Source: Hyaloscypha bicolor E (Eukaryota > Ascomycota > Leotiomycetes > Helotiales > Hyaloscyphaceae). Taken from it: a DNA stretch of 64,000 nt. The DNA is taken from the NCBI RefSeq assembly GCF_002865645.1, contig NW_020194555.1, positions 682,001 to 746,000 on the forward strand. The letters are read 5' to 3'. The notes under the pieces are model-generated. The model searched no databases. It was given only the letters and a program-made list of their open reading frames with translations, and was not told the origin of the DNA. A program made the translations under genes and the position numbers. Positions 10,814 to 22,930 of this stretch are shown in pieces. Every line of letters begins with the position of its first letter. Position 1 is the first letter of the stretch.

Positions 10814-13800
10814 TAAACCAGCGCAGATCCCACTGGGATAAACCCGCCGGACACCCCACCCCTCATTGACCCAACAACACCCTCGCACAGCAGCAAATGC
10901 ACGGCGCTCGAGAGAGGAGGGAAGTGCAACAGACGGTCTCACAATGAACTCATTGACGTGTGCCTTTGCGCCTCTCGTCGCAGCTGGAATGTTCCGTCCA
11001 CGAGCACGATCGTACTTCCACCAACGAGATCGCGACCTTTGGTTTATCCTCACCTCCACATGTAACTTTGACGCGCGGGAGCCTGCGACACGAGCCAAGC
11101 AGAGCCGTCCCCAATCTTCGGTTCGCTCTTCGAGACATCGAAAGCCCGGGCCGAACTCTGAAGAAGCCAATTGCTGCGGTGACGCCCCTCGTTCATGGTC
11201 CGTCCCAGGTGGGCTCACTTCAATTCCGATGTCCGATGTCAAGACGTGAAGTCACAGTTGCACTCGGCGCACAACCCGAACTCTGGCTCTGCCTCGGGAG
11301 AAATGTGACGCTGTGGAAACTGCAACACTTCCCTGTGCTGAATCTCGAATTCGGGTTGTCTCGATGGTCCTGGAGCTCTTCGGGCGGCTTCACCGTCCCA
11401 CGGTAACCATCTCTTGGAAGAGGTATGAGATGCTGTTGAAGAACTTCTCATCCAAATAAACAGACTTCACCGCAAGTCTCTCTCGTCTGGTCAAAACGAC
11501 AAAAAACCCCCGATTCGTCACCATTTCAGCCGTCGCACAGCAGTGACCCCGAAAAACCCAGGTCCCAGCAGCACGGCCAGATCATGCTTCCCACTTCCCG
11601 CCGATTTAATGCCTGCTTGCCATCACTTGCAACAGATGTGCTCGGGGGCTCAGGATGTCAGCTTCCAGGCGAAAGTCCGGGTCTCTCCCAATTGGCAGAT
11701 TTCCTACTTGGGACTACCGGGGGTTTGCCGCCGATGAATGTAGCACTGTCTGAATTGGGTGCAGCCGCGAAAGCACCCGAAGCAGACGACCGAGATTCGA
11801 ATCCGGAACGACACACGATTCTCAGCCAGTTCAGCCACGCGATTCTCCCCCAACTCGTCCTCCAAAAAAATTCTCCTCCTCTCTGGAAATCTCCGAAAGA
11901 AGTAAAACTTCCCTATCTGCCTCAGTCTGACTTGTCGACTTCACGGTACAGTATCTTCCATGTCAACTTCAAAGTCTGAATCCCCCACTTTCTCCTCGCC
12001 AACCCACAAATCATCCCAATTTGCGCGGCTCCGTCTTTCAAAACCCAAGCGCGAAATACCCATGTGCATTTTCCCGCCCATAGCCAGTAACAACGCCTCG
12101 CCTCCTCCTTCCTCCAGCCTGCGCCACTCGATAAAGAGAAGATAGGCCCGATACCGATGTTGGCCTGTCCCTGCCCCTACGCGATTGGAAAAGCTACCAA
12201 GTACAGTACCCTATATCGGCTTCCTCCCTGCAAATATCTGACCCCGAGACTCGGAACCGCACCTTCACAGAACCCGGCGCCGGGACCCCGAAGACGGCAA
12301 ATGCTGAGTGAGGATGACAAATGCGAAGGAGGGGTGATGCTGACTTGGGATGCGGCCCGGTGCGCGTTCACCGTGCGAGCGTCAGCACGTTCGTTTTAGT
12401 TTCACGAAAGGCCTCCACGGCCCCGTGTAGATGGAAACGAGTAAACAGACCGAGATTAGGCCTGCATTATTTTTGTTTGAAGCTTCAATGTTCAAACGGA
12501 GAATCGGGGAAAGGTGGGGAGCTCGCCAAGGTCTTGGCGGGAAAGCATCAAGCACTTGTGGCTGCGGGGCAAATGTCGAGCCGACCCGAAATGGGTGGGG
12601 CGTCGTTGCAACAGCGTGGACGCGATATCTCCTGAATCTTTTGCGAAGGCGTTGCGATGTGGAGATCAAACGAGGAGAAATACCGCGCCTTGCGCAGTTT
12701 CAATCAAATTCAGAGGGCAAGTGAGAAGGCAAACGAGGAGGAACCTCCAGGCTGATTCTCGGGAATCGAGGGTGAGAAGGGTGATGGATGGAGTGGAATG
12801 CCACCGCGAAAGCGGGGGACATTTGAGACGGCTTTGGGCTCCCAGAATGCGATCGAAACGACGTCGTGGAGGTCTCGACTCTAGCATCCGTGGAAAGGAA
12901 GCTGGCATGAAGGTTCACCAGGTTGGATCCCAACTCGAGTCTCTGCACTCAGTCCGAATACCACCAACATCCTGGGGAATGGAGACGATTTCCCGCAGTG
13001 TCTGGGGCAAGGGTTCAAACTTGGACGACGAGTGCTTCTTTCACTTCATACCGCTGCTCCATTCTCATTCTCTCTGCAGCAGCCGTAACGTCAATCTAAA
13101 GTCAAAGCCTAGACTTTCGGTGCTTCTTTTTCTTTTTCTCCGAGCTTGGACGCGCAAAACAAATCCCAGATTCCCAGTGGTTTGGAGGCGAGATTTTGCT
13201 TCTTCTCTTGTTTGCTTTTAATTGTTATCAGATGAGGTTTCATAGTCTAGATTTCAGTCGTCACACGATACTGAGACCACCCAGCTCCAAATCCCAGAAA
13301 CCTGGAGACGAGATCTATCCTTTCTTCTTCTCCTTTCTTTTCTTTTCCTTCATGGCAGGACATCGTCGCTGCATTGCGTCCGGAATGCAACAAAGTGGAC
13401 GCACTTGCAGCACGATAATGAGACGTTGGCAAGGACCAGGCCGCGATTCCACATTTATCCATTCCGTTTTGCCTCTTCTTTCACCGCTACAACACCGTCG
13501 TCGCCATCATCTCATCTCGAAGCGCATCTGATACATCGTATTTGCAGTATGGAATGAATCTCTCTCCAAGCATGCTCCTACCTCCCTCCATCTTCTCGTC
13601 ATGGTCTAGGCTTTCCTTCCGTCTTTCTTCTCACCGTCATCGTCCCGCTAACTCGGCACTTCAATACCCCCCTTCCCCTTCCCCTTCCCCCCCCACCCCC
13701 CACGCCTCTCCTCCCTACTCCATTAATTCTACGCGAGTTCTTCTCCCCCCAATCCCCAAATCTTCCATAAATCTCCGCCCCGGGTTTCCCTACCCCGCAG

Positions 13801-16800
13801 GGCTCAATCGATGGTCCAAGAGCCCTCCCCCGCAAGGTTTCCAGGGACCCCCTTCCTCCCTTTCTCTCCTCTTTCCTTTTCCCACCCCTTGCCCCTCTAA
13901 ACATCAATGGGAACGCGACCTTGTGAATCACTGTATCCTTAACCTTCGGTCCGTCCAACGTCGGATCTTGTGTGTATTTTATGGGGCTTTGCTGCGTTCC
14001 TGCTGCTGTCGGTGCTGGTAAATTACTGGTGTGCTGTGCTGGTCCGGATGCTGTAGGGCTTCGCAAACGCTGCTACATCCAGCGTGTCCCGGTTTCCGCT
14101 CCGTCGAGCCGATGAGGTTTCTCTTGGAGGCGCTTTGGTGGGGGATTGAGGATTGAGGGTTGATAGGGATTAGGTGAGGGGGGGAGGGGAGAGGAGAGGG
14201 TCGTATTCGTGTTCCTCGGCAGCGGAAGGGATACTCTACGTTGGTTTTTTGCACGGCTGAGTCGGTGTTGGAAATGCCAGGGCGGCGATGGGTCTGGACT
14301 TAGGGTTTTGGAGGCGGGGGTAGGTAGCGTGCAAGGAGTATTTACTCGGGAGTAAGATGGGTACCTACAGTAAGTACTCTTGCTCTGGTGGGCTTTTTCA
14401 TTTAGGAGTTCGAAAATCAAAATCGAATCTGAGAAAGGGCCTCCTTTTCCCCCCCCTCTCTCTTTTGCAACTCTGAGCAAAGGCGAAATATGCCAGATGT
14501 CTACTATCAATTTTTCCCCATTTCAACAAGCTAGCTGCTCCGCAATCTCAGATTCTGGCTCCCCGAGACAACTAACTCTCCCAACTCCTTGTTTGCATTG
14601 TTTGCACCCTGTCTTTTCCGTAAGGAGGCACTACTACTGTAGGAAACGAGACGACTAGCTCTAGAGCGGGGTATGCATGAATACCGAACCACGACGCTTG
14701 GGTCCTTCGACTATTTCTCTTCCAAGACATTTTCTTTACGGTTTTCCTCTCTTTGGCTTACGTTTATTTACTCGAAGTGGGGAAAGACTGGTTCTTTCTT
14801 CTCTAGCCCCTCTTTATACTTCTTTGAGTTCATCAGTTTATTAGTATCGGGGATCACACGTTATTTTCCTGCATCGCCTCTGGGATTCGATGATCGGGTG
14901 TCCTTTTTAGGAGATGTGAGAGGTCGAAGCTGAAGTCCTGGTTCTCTCTTTTACATATTGCATTCTCTTGTTTGTGTATGTGTCCATGCCTGGACTGGAG
15001 CGAGTGGAGACAGATACTTAAATAGTTTAAGAACAAATAGTCCTATTTCCCTCCAAGATCCACTTTGTAGCTTCGAGACATCATCTCAGTCCTTTAAATA
15101 TCATCTTTCTGCATTGCCTATCGCTATATACACTTCCAACACCGGCTCCGGCTCTTGTCAAACAGTCCGAGCTCTACCATGTGGGAGAGTGAAGTTTTAT
15201 ACACTTTCTAGAAGTGGGTAAGGTTCATGGGCGTTCGTTTTCCTGATATCAGAGTACAGAGAGCGGAGGACCGGGTTTCTTGCCTCTTCCATCCGGTGTT
15301 TGCAGTTCAGAGGTGACAGCAGATATGGAGGGAGAGCTGGAAAAGAAGATATTCTGCAGAAACAACGCGCGTGCTCGTTATCCTTGTAAATTATTTGAGT
15401 AACGAGGTCGGGGTCTAGGTTTCGTGGCTGGCTCCAGGAAGAGCGCTTTTTAACCCTGGACCTCTATTCGCATCTCCCCTGTGTCGTTTCCGTTGATGTT
15501 GATGGTTGCTGTAGAGAGTCAGCCACGATCGATCAAGATATATCTATCTACCCTTGGGCAAGGACATCTGCCTCTTGTTTCCAATCCCAGAAGCTCCTCC
15601 TTCTAATGCACTTCCTTCTATGCACTCACTGCTTATACCACACTTCTCCTAAAGCAAAACAAACTCCCTGCTCTCGCGAAACGCCTCGAGAGCTTTTCTC
15701 GTCCCGGCCCTCGGTAATACAACATCAAAACGGTTACAGAGGGAGAATGCTGAAGGATAACTAGGGAGCAAAGATTTCCTTGACGCGAAATTCCAATGAG
15801 CTTATGGATTTAGCGAGTCTTCTCGAAGGGGAGACATTCCCAACAAAGCCCGATACATTCTTTTACACGACATGGGTCGGTGGGAGAGGCGGGCGCGGGG
15901 TACTATGGGGATTGACAGCAAAGCTTTTCTTGACAACGAAAGGCCAATGTTATGGGAGATTTCTTATCAAGCAATGTTCATGCTTAAGGTGTCGAACAAC
16001 TACCTCACGAGACATTCATAGGTGGGCCTTGCAATTGCCAGAGAGCGGTTTCATCACTTTCAATACTAGGGCTCTTATCATTCTCTACTCACGAGCTCGA
16101 GCTCACAAAAGTTTAATTCGGAGTTCGATTGCTTGAAGCGATGAGGCTTGGCTGGCTAAGGATATCTATACGGCCTGTGACGGCGCTGGCTGGCATTATG
16201 GGGGGTAGGCTATCACCTGACTAGTTTCACCCGTCCAGCTGGCGTTTCAGTGATTTTAGTCGTTTTAGCTAGTACTTCTTCTCCTTTATCCTCCCTCTCC
16301 CCTCTCTTCTTCTCTTTAGCTTTGTATTCTACAAGAGTAGGAGATAGAGATCTTTGCGCCTCGTACCATTGCTCTAGCTCCACCGTCACACGGCCTGCCA
16401 ACCATGCCAACCGCTGTTCCCTTCCTCCAGGCTGTCCGTTCTCCACGTCCTGACATTATCTCAACCTCCCCGTAGATTGAGTGACTGTGCTAGAAGTCTC
16501 GGCCTCTTTCCTTCCCTCTCATTAGCCACTTACGTTGATTGGCAGGCCTTGCTAACGGAGACTCCATCGAAGACCTGGCCTATGGCCAACTTCAATCCAG
16601 CCATCTATGCAGCCGTAGCCCGGTGAGGGCGGCAATGTTGAATTGGTACACTACCTTAGCTAGCTTACCAGTCCTTCCAGTACCAGGTTCAACCACTAAT
16701 TTAGGGTTCTCCACTCTCATTTGTCATGCGTCACTCGCTGAGCTTACCAAGCTTACTAGTATATCGTCATTTTGATTACTTTTGATTTATTAGCCGATTT

Positions 16801-17780
16801 ATAATGTATTGGAGAAAGCGGGCTCGGCATTATCGATATCGCCGATAGGTAATGGGGATAAAGACCCTTACTTTGGATACTTTCTCCTCTGTTTCTAGAC
16901 TTCACTCTCCTGTATTTAGTCATTCTGCAGACTGTCAACCTCCAATATATCGATTTTCCATCAATAAATCGATTACTTTTCAATAGGCAAGAGTGAAATT
17001 TTTCTTCTCAACGAGCACACGGAGACCACGGAACAAACCAGTGAACTTGGGGATATGGGGGAGGTGACGGCGAGTGAGTACTTGACAACGGAGCGGAAGT
17101 TGACGGAAGTCTCTGGCGGAGAGAAATTCATGCTCAGATCCCTTGCGTGAATTTCAAAACAGTTTAATCTTCCGATAAAACTGTCTTAACTAGATGAGAA
17201 CAAGTGTTTCGAGATAACAGGCCGACTACTGACTGGTCTGTGTAATTGTCTCGATTGCCTTTCGGACCATATTGAGGACCGCCTTGTTCCAGAGCTTGTT
17301 TCCAACATGTCATCTCGACCCATGGATTGGATTTATGACGGACGGCCGTTCCTTGTATACCATGTCATTTAAGCCTTCCGCTATCTCTTCACATGTATGA
17401 AATATCGTCACTTGCAAAATCGGCTTCGCCCCTTTTCGCTTAAAAAGAATTTAAAAGATTCTGAGCAGAGACCCACCTCGTCCATTTATGTCGCTGAAAC
17501 CCCAGATCTTTTGTCATCCCTTGTGCTCTGTAGTACCTAGGTGCCTCCGTTAATGGTTGCTATATACACCAAGCCGCTGGGTCACGTGCACTTAGAATTT
17601 GGGGAGCTGACAGGGAGGCAAAACTTCACTAACCTCTCGCATCTCGTATTGCTGACTAACCGACATCCCTGCGAGGCGAGAATCCCTATCATTTTCGACT
17701 CTTGGTACTAAATCACAAATATCTCAGCACAAAATAGCACAACTTTATTTACAACGTCACGGTCTCATTTTTAATTATAT

Positions 17781-18515
17781 CTGATTCTCACTTATATATT
17801 TTCTTCCAAATAACTTGAGTAGAAGTAAATTAATTATACTTTAATTATTACTTTTCTATATATTATAATTTTAAAGTATATATTTTCTATACTTGTATAA
17901 TGTTCTTGTAGCGTAAAACTCAAGCATGATTTAGGGAAATAAGTCTAGTAAATTCATAAGATTTCTCTTGAATTTCTATTAAAAGAGAGGAAGCTTTCAT
18001 GCAAGGGGAGTCGGGCGATCAGTGAGGGTATAAAATACTACTCGGCTATATTTGCTCTTTCAAGATTTAGAGCCTCAGGCATGAAGATTAAGTGTGGCTG
18101 GACAGTGAGTACAGACGCAAGCACGTGATGAAGCTGCGAGAACGTGTGCTTTCTGATTATGCTTTTATATGTAATCTAATTACATATATGGAATTATATA
18201 AGCTTGTTCGAGCCTATTAAAGGCCCCGAATATACTAGAAATAGAAACATTATATCCTTTTTAACCTTTTCAATTATATATAGTAGTAATGCCTTAAAAA
18301 GGCTCAATTTTATTTAAGGCCTTATACTAGAATTCTATTCCGGAATTTCTAGAAAGAGATATTAAACAAGTATTATTAATATACTTCTTATAGCTGTCTT
18401 TTATTTTAGAGCAAGCTATTACTGAATTAGAATACTAATTATAATAAAACGAGAATATATTCTAATAAAACGAGAATATATTCTAATAATTATTTTTTTA
18501 GAAAAGTTATTTAAG
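17781..18515. other. AT-rich border DNA left of the transposon stack
   Basis: Composition drops to the RIP-like AT-rich state here, with a moderately balanced patch at about 18000-18170. A perfect 21-bp tandem duplication (unit TAATAAAACGAGAATATATT plus C) occupies 18442-18483, just outside the first LTR. No gene is seen. Confidence 0.5.
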
Positions 18516-18795
18516 TATTATAGTTATTATAATATATAGTACTAGTAGGAGTTAGACTAGAACCAGAAAGGCATCTGGTATCTAAGTAAGGTATCTGGTA
18601 TCTGAATATAGTATCTATAGTTACCTAATAGTTATATATAATCCCGAGTTTAAGCTAATATATAAGCCTATATATAGCTTATAATTATTTAGATCCGAGA
18701 TTCTTTTAAGATTCTTTTCTCTCTTTAGCTTTAAATTATTAAAATAGAAATAGTCTAATTATATCTTCTAAGCCCTAGATCTTATATTTATAATA
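18516..18795 (+). repeat. 5' LTR of family A copy 1
   Basis: The ends read TATTATAG...TTATAATA. These correspond to TGTTACGA/TCGTAACA ends after RIP, as judged from the less mutated LTR end at 45466. The LTR contains several degraded copies of the family's 20-bp minisatellite around 18570-18615. Confidence 0.8.
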
Positions 18796-20091
18796 TAATT
18801 CAAAGCTTACTTATTTCTTAATCTTATAAAGGATTTAAATAATATTTATTCAATTAGTTTTTAATAAGTATAAATATAATATATTATAGCTATTCCTATA
18901 CTAGTTAACTAATATAAGAATAAAAGAAAGCTCTAGAATAACTAGGCAAGAAAGCCCTAGACCGGTCAGGTAAATAGATAGGCTAGTAACCTTATTACTA
19001 AATAAAGATCTATAAGAAAGCAAGTCCCGGAATAACTAGGCAAATTAGAAGAAGCTATAGTATAAAATATTACTAGTATACTACTAGAAAATAAACCAGA
19101 GCCTCTTATTAAGTTTTCTGAGAAATCCGAATATCTTATTAATACTTATAATAAAAGAAATATTTTCTTTTAGAGAGCCAAAAAAGAAAAGAGACCTGCT
19201 CTATTAAGAGAAGACTTTTAAGAATTACTCCGGAATTCAGAAGCTTTATATAAAGAAATTATTAAACTAATTCTAAAGATATATAATATTCTTATTTATA
19301 ATAAGAATTATTATAATTAGCTAAGAGAAACCAAGTAAGTCCTATAAAAAAACGAAGCTATTATTAAAAAACTTATTATATAGCTTATAGAAATAACTAG
19401 TTCTTTTACTCTAGAAAATAAATATTTAATTAAATTTCCTAATTTTTCTATCTTTAAAAATATAACTAAAAATAGTATTACCTTTAATAATTAGTTAGTT
19501 TAGATTAAGAATAAGCTCTATAGTAATTCTAATATTTACTAAATAGAGAACTTTAAGATTATTTATATTTCCGGCTATAAAGGTAGCTATATTTTTATAC
19601 TAATCTCTTTTTACCTAAACTAGAATAATTAATATATATATAAAACTATTAGAGAACTATATATCTATCTAGAAAAGCTATATAGTAACCCGAATAAGAA
19701 GTATAATACTTAGTAAGCCTTTAAAAAGCTATTTATAAAAAAGGGCTAGATTTTTTAGGAATTCTATATTCTATTCCTGAAATATATAATAAATAGAAAT
19801 ATTAATCTATAAGACCTTAAGAATAACCTAAATAATAAGCTTACCTAGAAGTTCTAAAAGGCTATAGCTATATATTATAATAATTTGGCTATTTATATTC
19901 CGGAGTTTATATAATATTATATTATAAATAACTAGTAGATTCGAGCTTACTATAAAAAGAAAAACTAGATATCTAAGAAAACTAATAAAAATATAAATAA
20001 GCCAAGCTTAGAAGGCATTCTTTATATAAAGCCTATTCCTAAAACTCTAGTAATAAATAAGCCTATTATCTCGAAGTCCGGATTTTTAGAT

Positions 20092-20151
20092 CTCAAATAC
20101 TATAACTATAATAGATTTAGTTATATATCTAGAAACTATCTAAAGTTTAAG
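20092..20151 (+). pseudogene. Gag zinc knuckle with all four ligands converted to Tyr codons
   Basis: Reading from 20092 gives a C-x2-C-x4-H-x4-C spacing in which every ligand position (20098, 20107, 20122, 20137) is TAC or TAT. The conserved Gly before the His is also changed to Ser. TGC/TGT to TAC/TAT, CAT to TAT and GGT to AGT are all G-to-A or C-to-T transitions, exactly what RIP makes. Confidence 0.75.
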
Positions 20152-22632
20152 ATAGAATATATAAAACAAGTCTTAGTAGCCAAACTAGTAATACTTATTA
20201 TAAATAAGCCATTTAAGAATATAAAGTAGGGAAATAAGAACCTCTAAAAGAAGTTTCTTTTTTAGAGCCATATTATATAAATATAATAGAAGTTAATTTG
20301 AGCTAGTTATTAGGAAATAAAGTATTTATATTTCCTTATATAATTAGTAATAATAGATTAAATATTAAGACTTCTTCTTTTATTAATACCGGAGTAAATA
20401 GATATATTTTTATTAATTCCAAGTTTATAAAAATAATTAAATAATTTCTAGATATTAAGCTTATATTCTTAATTAATAAATGAAAGGTTCTAGTATTTAT
20501 ACTAGTTATAGAATTAAATAAATATAATATAATTTTGGAATAATAATAGTTTATAAATACTAGTATTCTAATTAATTATAAGAATAGAAAATTAATCTAG
20601 TTAGATAATTAGCCTAGAAAAAAGAATTAGAATAAGTTTCTAACTATTATATATAAGAATTTGAAATCTGGAAAAAATATAAATAAAAGAAATAAAGCTA
20701 TAGCTATAAATAAGTTCTAGAAACTTTAGTTTATAAAAAGGAAATTCTCTTATTTTTTTTCTGAGCCGGATTTAGAAAGCTATATATAATAAAAGAATTA
20801 AGCTTAATATTATAGAGAAATATAAATAGCTTTAGGAAATATAGAAGTTTTTCTTAAGCCAGAAATAGAAATATTAAAACTATATTATTTAAAGAAAAGC
20901 TATAAAATCTAGTTAAGGCCTATAATTAATATTATAAGTATTTTACTAGTTATTTTTTTTAGATAAACCTATAGAAAAAAGAAAATCTTTTCTTTATAAT
21001 ATTATTTTTCGAGATTAATAAAAAGCTAGAATTATAATAAAAAGATAAGTTTATTTCGGGCAAGTAATAGCCAGAAAAGACAGAGCTATAATAGCTAGTA
21101 AAAGTCTTACTAGAGGAGTTTAAGAATTTTATAAATATTTTTTTAAAAAAAGTATTAAATATTTTATTTATATATTAATTATATAATTATAAGATTCAGA
21201 TTAAGAATTTCAAAAGCCTAGAAAGCCTAGAGTATTTCTTACTTTATTAATAATTAATCTATAAGCTATAGGAAGTTAGGTATTTCTTTAAAAAGAACCT
21301 CTAATAGGGTTTTATTAAACCAAGCTAGTTTCCTTTTATATCTCTAATTCTTTTTATAAAAAAGACTAATAGAGCTCTTTAATTTTATATTAACTATTAT
21401 AAGCTAAATAATCTATATAGAAGAATTATTATTTTTCTTTCCTTATTTATAAGACTTTTATATAGCTAGTTTAAGTTAAAGTTTATATAAAACTAGATAT
21501 TTAATAAGTATTTTATTAAATCCGAATAGATCTAAAATTAGAAGAACTTATAATATTCTATATAAAATATAAGACTTATAAATATAAAGCTCTTTAGAAA
21601 GGCCTAACTAATAGCCCTATTATATATTAGAGATATATAAATAATATTCTTTTTAATTATCTTAATATCTTTTATATAGCTTATTTAAATAATATTCTAA
21701 TTTATTTAAATAATTTCCTAGAATATAAAAACTATATATAAAAGATTCTTTAATAACTATAGAATACTAGCCTCTAAATAAATATTAAGAAATTAGAGTT
21801 TAAAATTATTTATATAAAGTATTTAGGCTTTATTATTTTTACTAAAAATATTAAAATAGATTCAAATAAAATAGTAATTATTAAGAACTAGTAATTACTA
21901 AAAATAGTTAAAGAAATATAAGGCTTTCTAGATTTTTATAACTTTTATTAGTATTTTATTATAGAATATAGCTATATAATAAAGCCTTTAATAACTCTAA
22001 TATATAAGAGAGTTTTGTTTAGATAAATAGATTAGTATTAAAAAGGTTTTACTAAGCTAAAATAAGCTATATTTTTAGTACTAATTTTATATTATTATAA
22101 TTTAATTTTTTTATTATAATTAAAATAGATATATTAAATAGAATTATAACTAGTATTCTTTTATAATAAGAATTTTAAATAGAACTCTAATATCTAGTAA
22201 TATTCTTTTTTAAGACTATATAATTAATAGAACTAAACTATAATATTTATAATAAAGAAATACTTGCTATTATTTTTTCCTTAACTAAATAATAAGCGAA
22301 ACTAGAAGATTTATAAAAGGTATTTTTTATAATTTATTTAGATTACTAAACTTTCAAATATTTTATAATTATAAAAAAGCTTTTAGTAAAATAAACTTAT
22401 TAAATAAAATACTTTTTCTATTACTATTTTAAGCTTATATATTAAATAAATAAGTAAATATCCTAAATAGGAAATATAAAAATATAATTATCTAGAATAA
22501 GATAATAATAGTTTATTAAACCCAAATTCTCTTTTTATAATAAAAGATTAATAATAATATTATACGAAATCTTTAATTAGCTCTAATTAAAGTCTTTATA
22601 AGCCCGGCTTAGAAAGAAATCTAGTATAATAA

Positions 22633-22930
22633 TATAATATATATAGGGTTATATATAACTTAAGAATATATAATAAATCTCGGATATTATAGGTATTAAT
22701 TAGGGAAATCAGCGGCTCTTTAATATTATAACTAATTACTATTTATATTATAAGTATTAGGCTTATAAATTACTAATTATATATATATTATCGGGGCCTC
22801 CTATTTAGAAGAGGCTTCTCTAAATCTTATAAAAGAAATAAAGATTAGTTCTATACTAAATTTAATACTATAGTTTTATAACTTATTAATTTATTCTAAT
22901 ATCTTATTACTTACTAATAAATATCTTATA
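22633..22930 (+). repeat. 5' LTR of family B copy 1 (RIP-mutated)
   Basis: 298 bp, starting TATAATATATATA and ending TATCTTATA. It is collinear with 38268-38565 and with the reverse complement of the far less mutated 60640-60937, whose ends are TGTGATATATG and ACCTCACA. Confidence 0.85.

Larger units (their letters stand above)
8106..17780. other. 9.7-kb gene-poor balanced-composition region
   Basis: Long region upstream of the zinc-repeat gene with no RIP signature and no gene I can support. It is dominated by purine/pyrimidine-skewed tracts and simple repeats. These create long but meaningless open frames on both strands, for example 9363-10583 plus and 9283-8261 minus. Such C+T-rich DNA is common in fungal promoters and 5' untranslated regions. 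Unspliced regulatory RNA or a gene with many small exons cannot be excluded from sequence alone. Confidence 0.5.
18516..22632 (+). mobile_element. Gypsy retrotransposon family A, copy 1, RIP-degraded and 3'-truncated
   Basis: This copy starts with a family A LTR at 18516-18795 (280 bp, reverse orientation relative to the other A LTRs) and reads on the plus strand. Remnants in order are gag with a zinc knuckle (20098-20139), a protease-like stretch near 20380 (FINTGVNRYIF), and reverse transcriptase with the YxDD box mutated to YLNN at 21682-21693. RNase H-like sequence follows. Every frame is full of stops. It matches the reverse complement of the family A copy at 25345-31472 until about 22632, where it stops abruptly at the first base of a family B LTR. 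It cannot encode anything now. Confidence 0.85.

Noticed and set aside
11780..11860. tRNA-like sequence on the minus strand (GATTCGAATC near a GTGGCTGAACTGG-like stretch)
   Set aside because: The T-loop-like and D-loop-like parts are too close together. The anticodon stem does not pair and the acceptor ends do not match.
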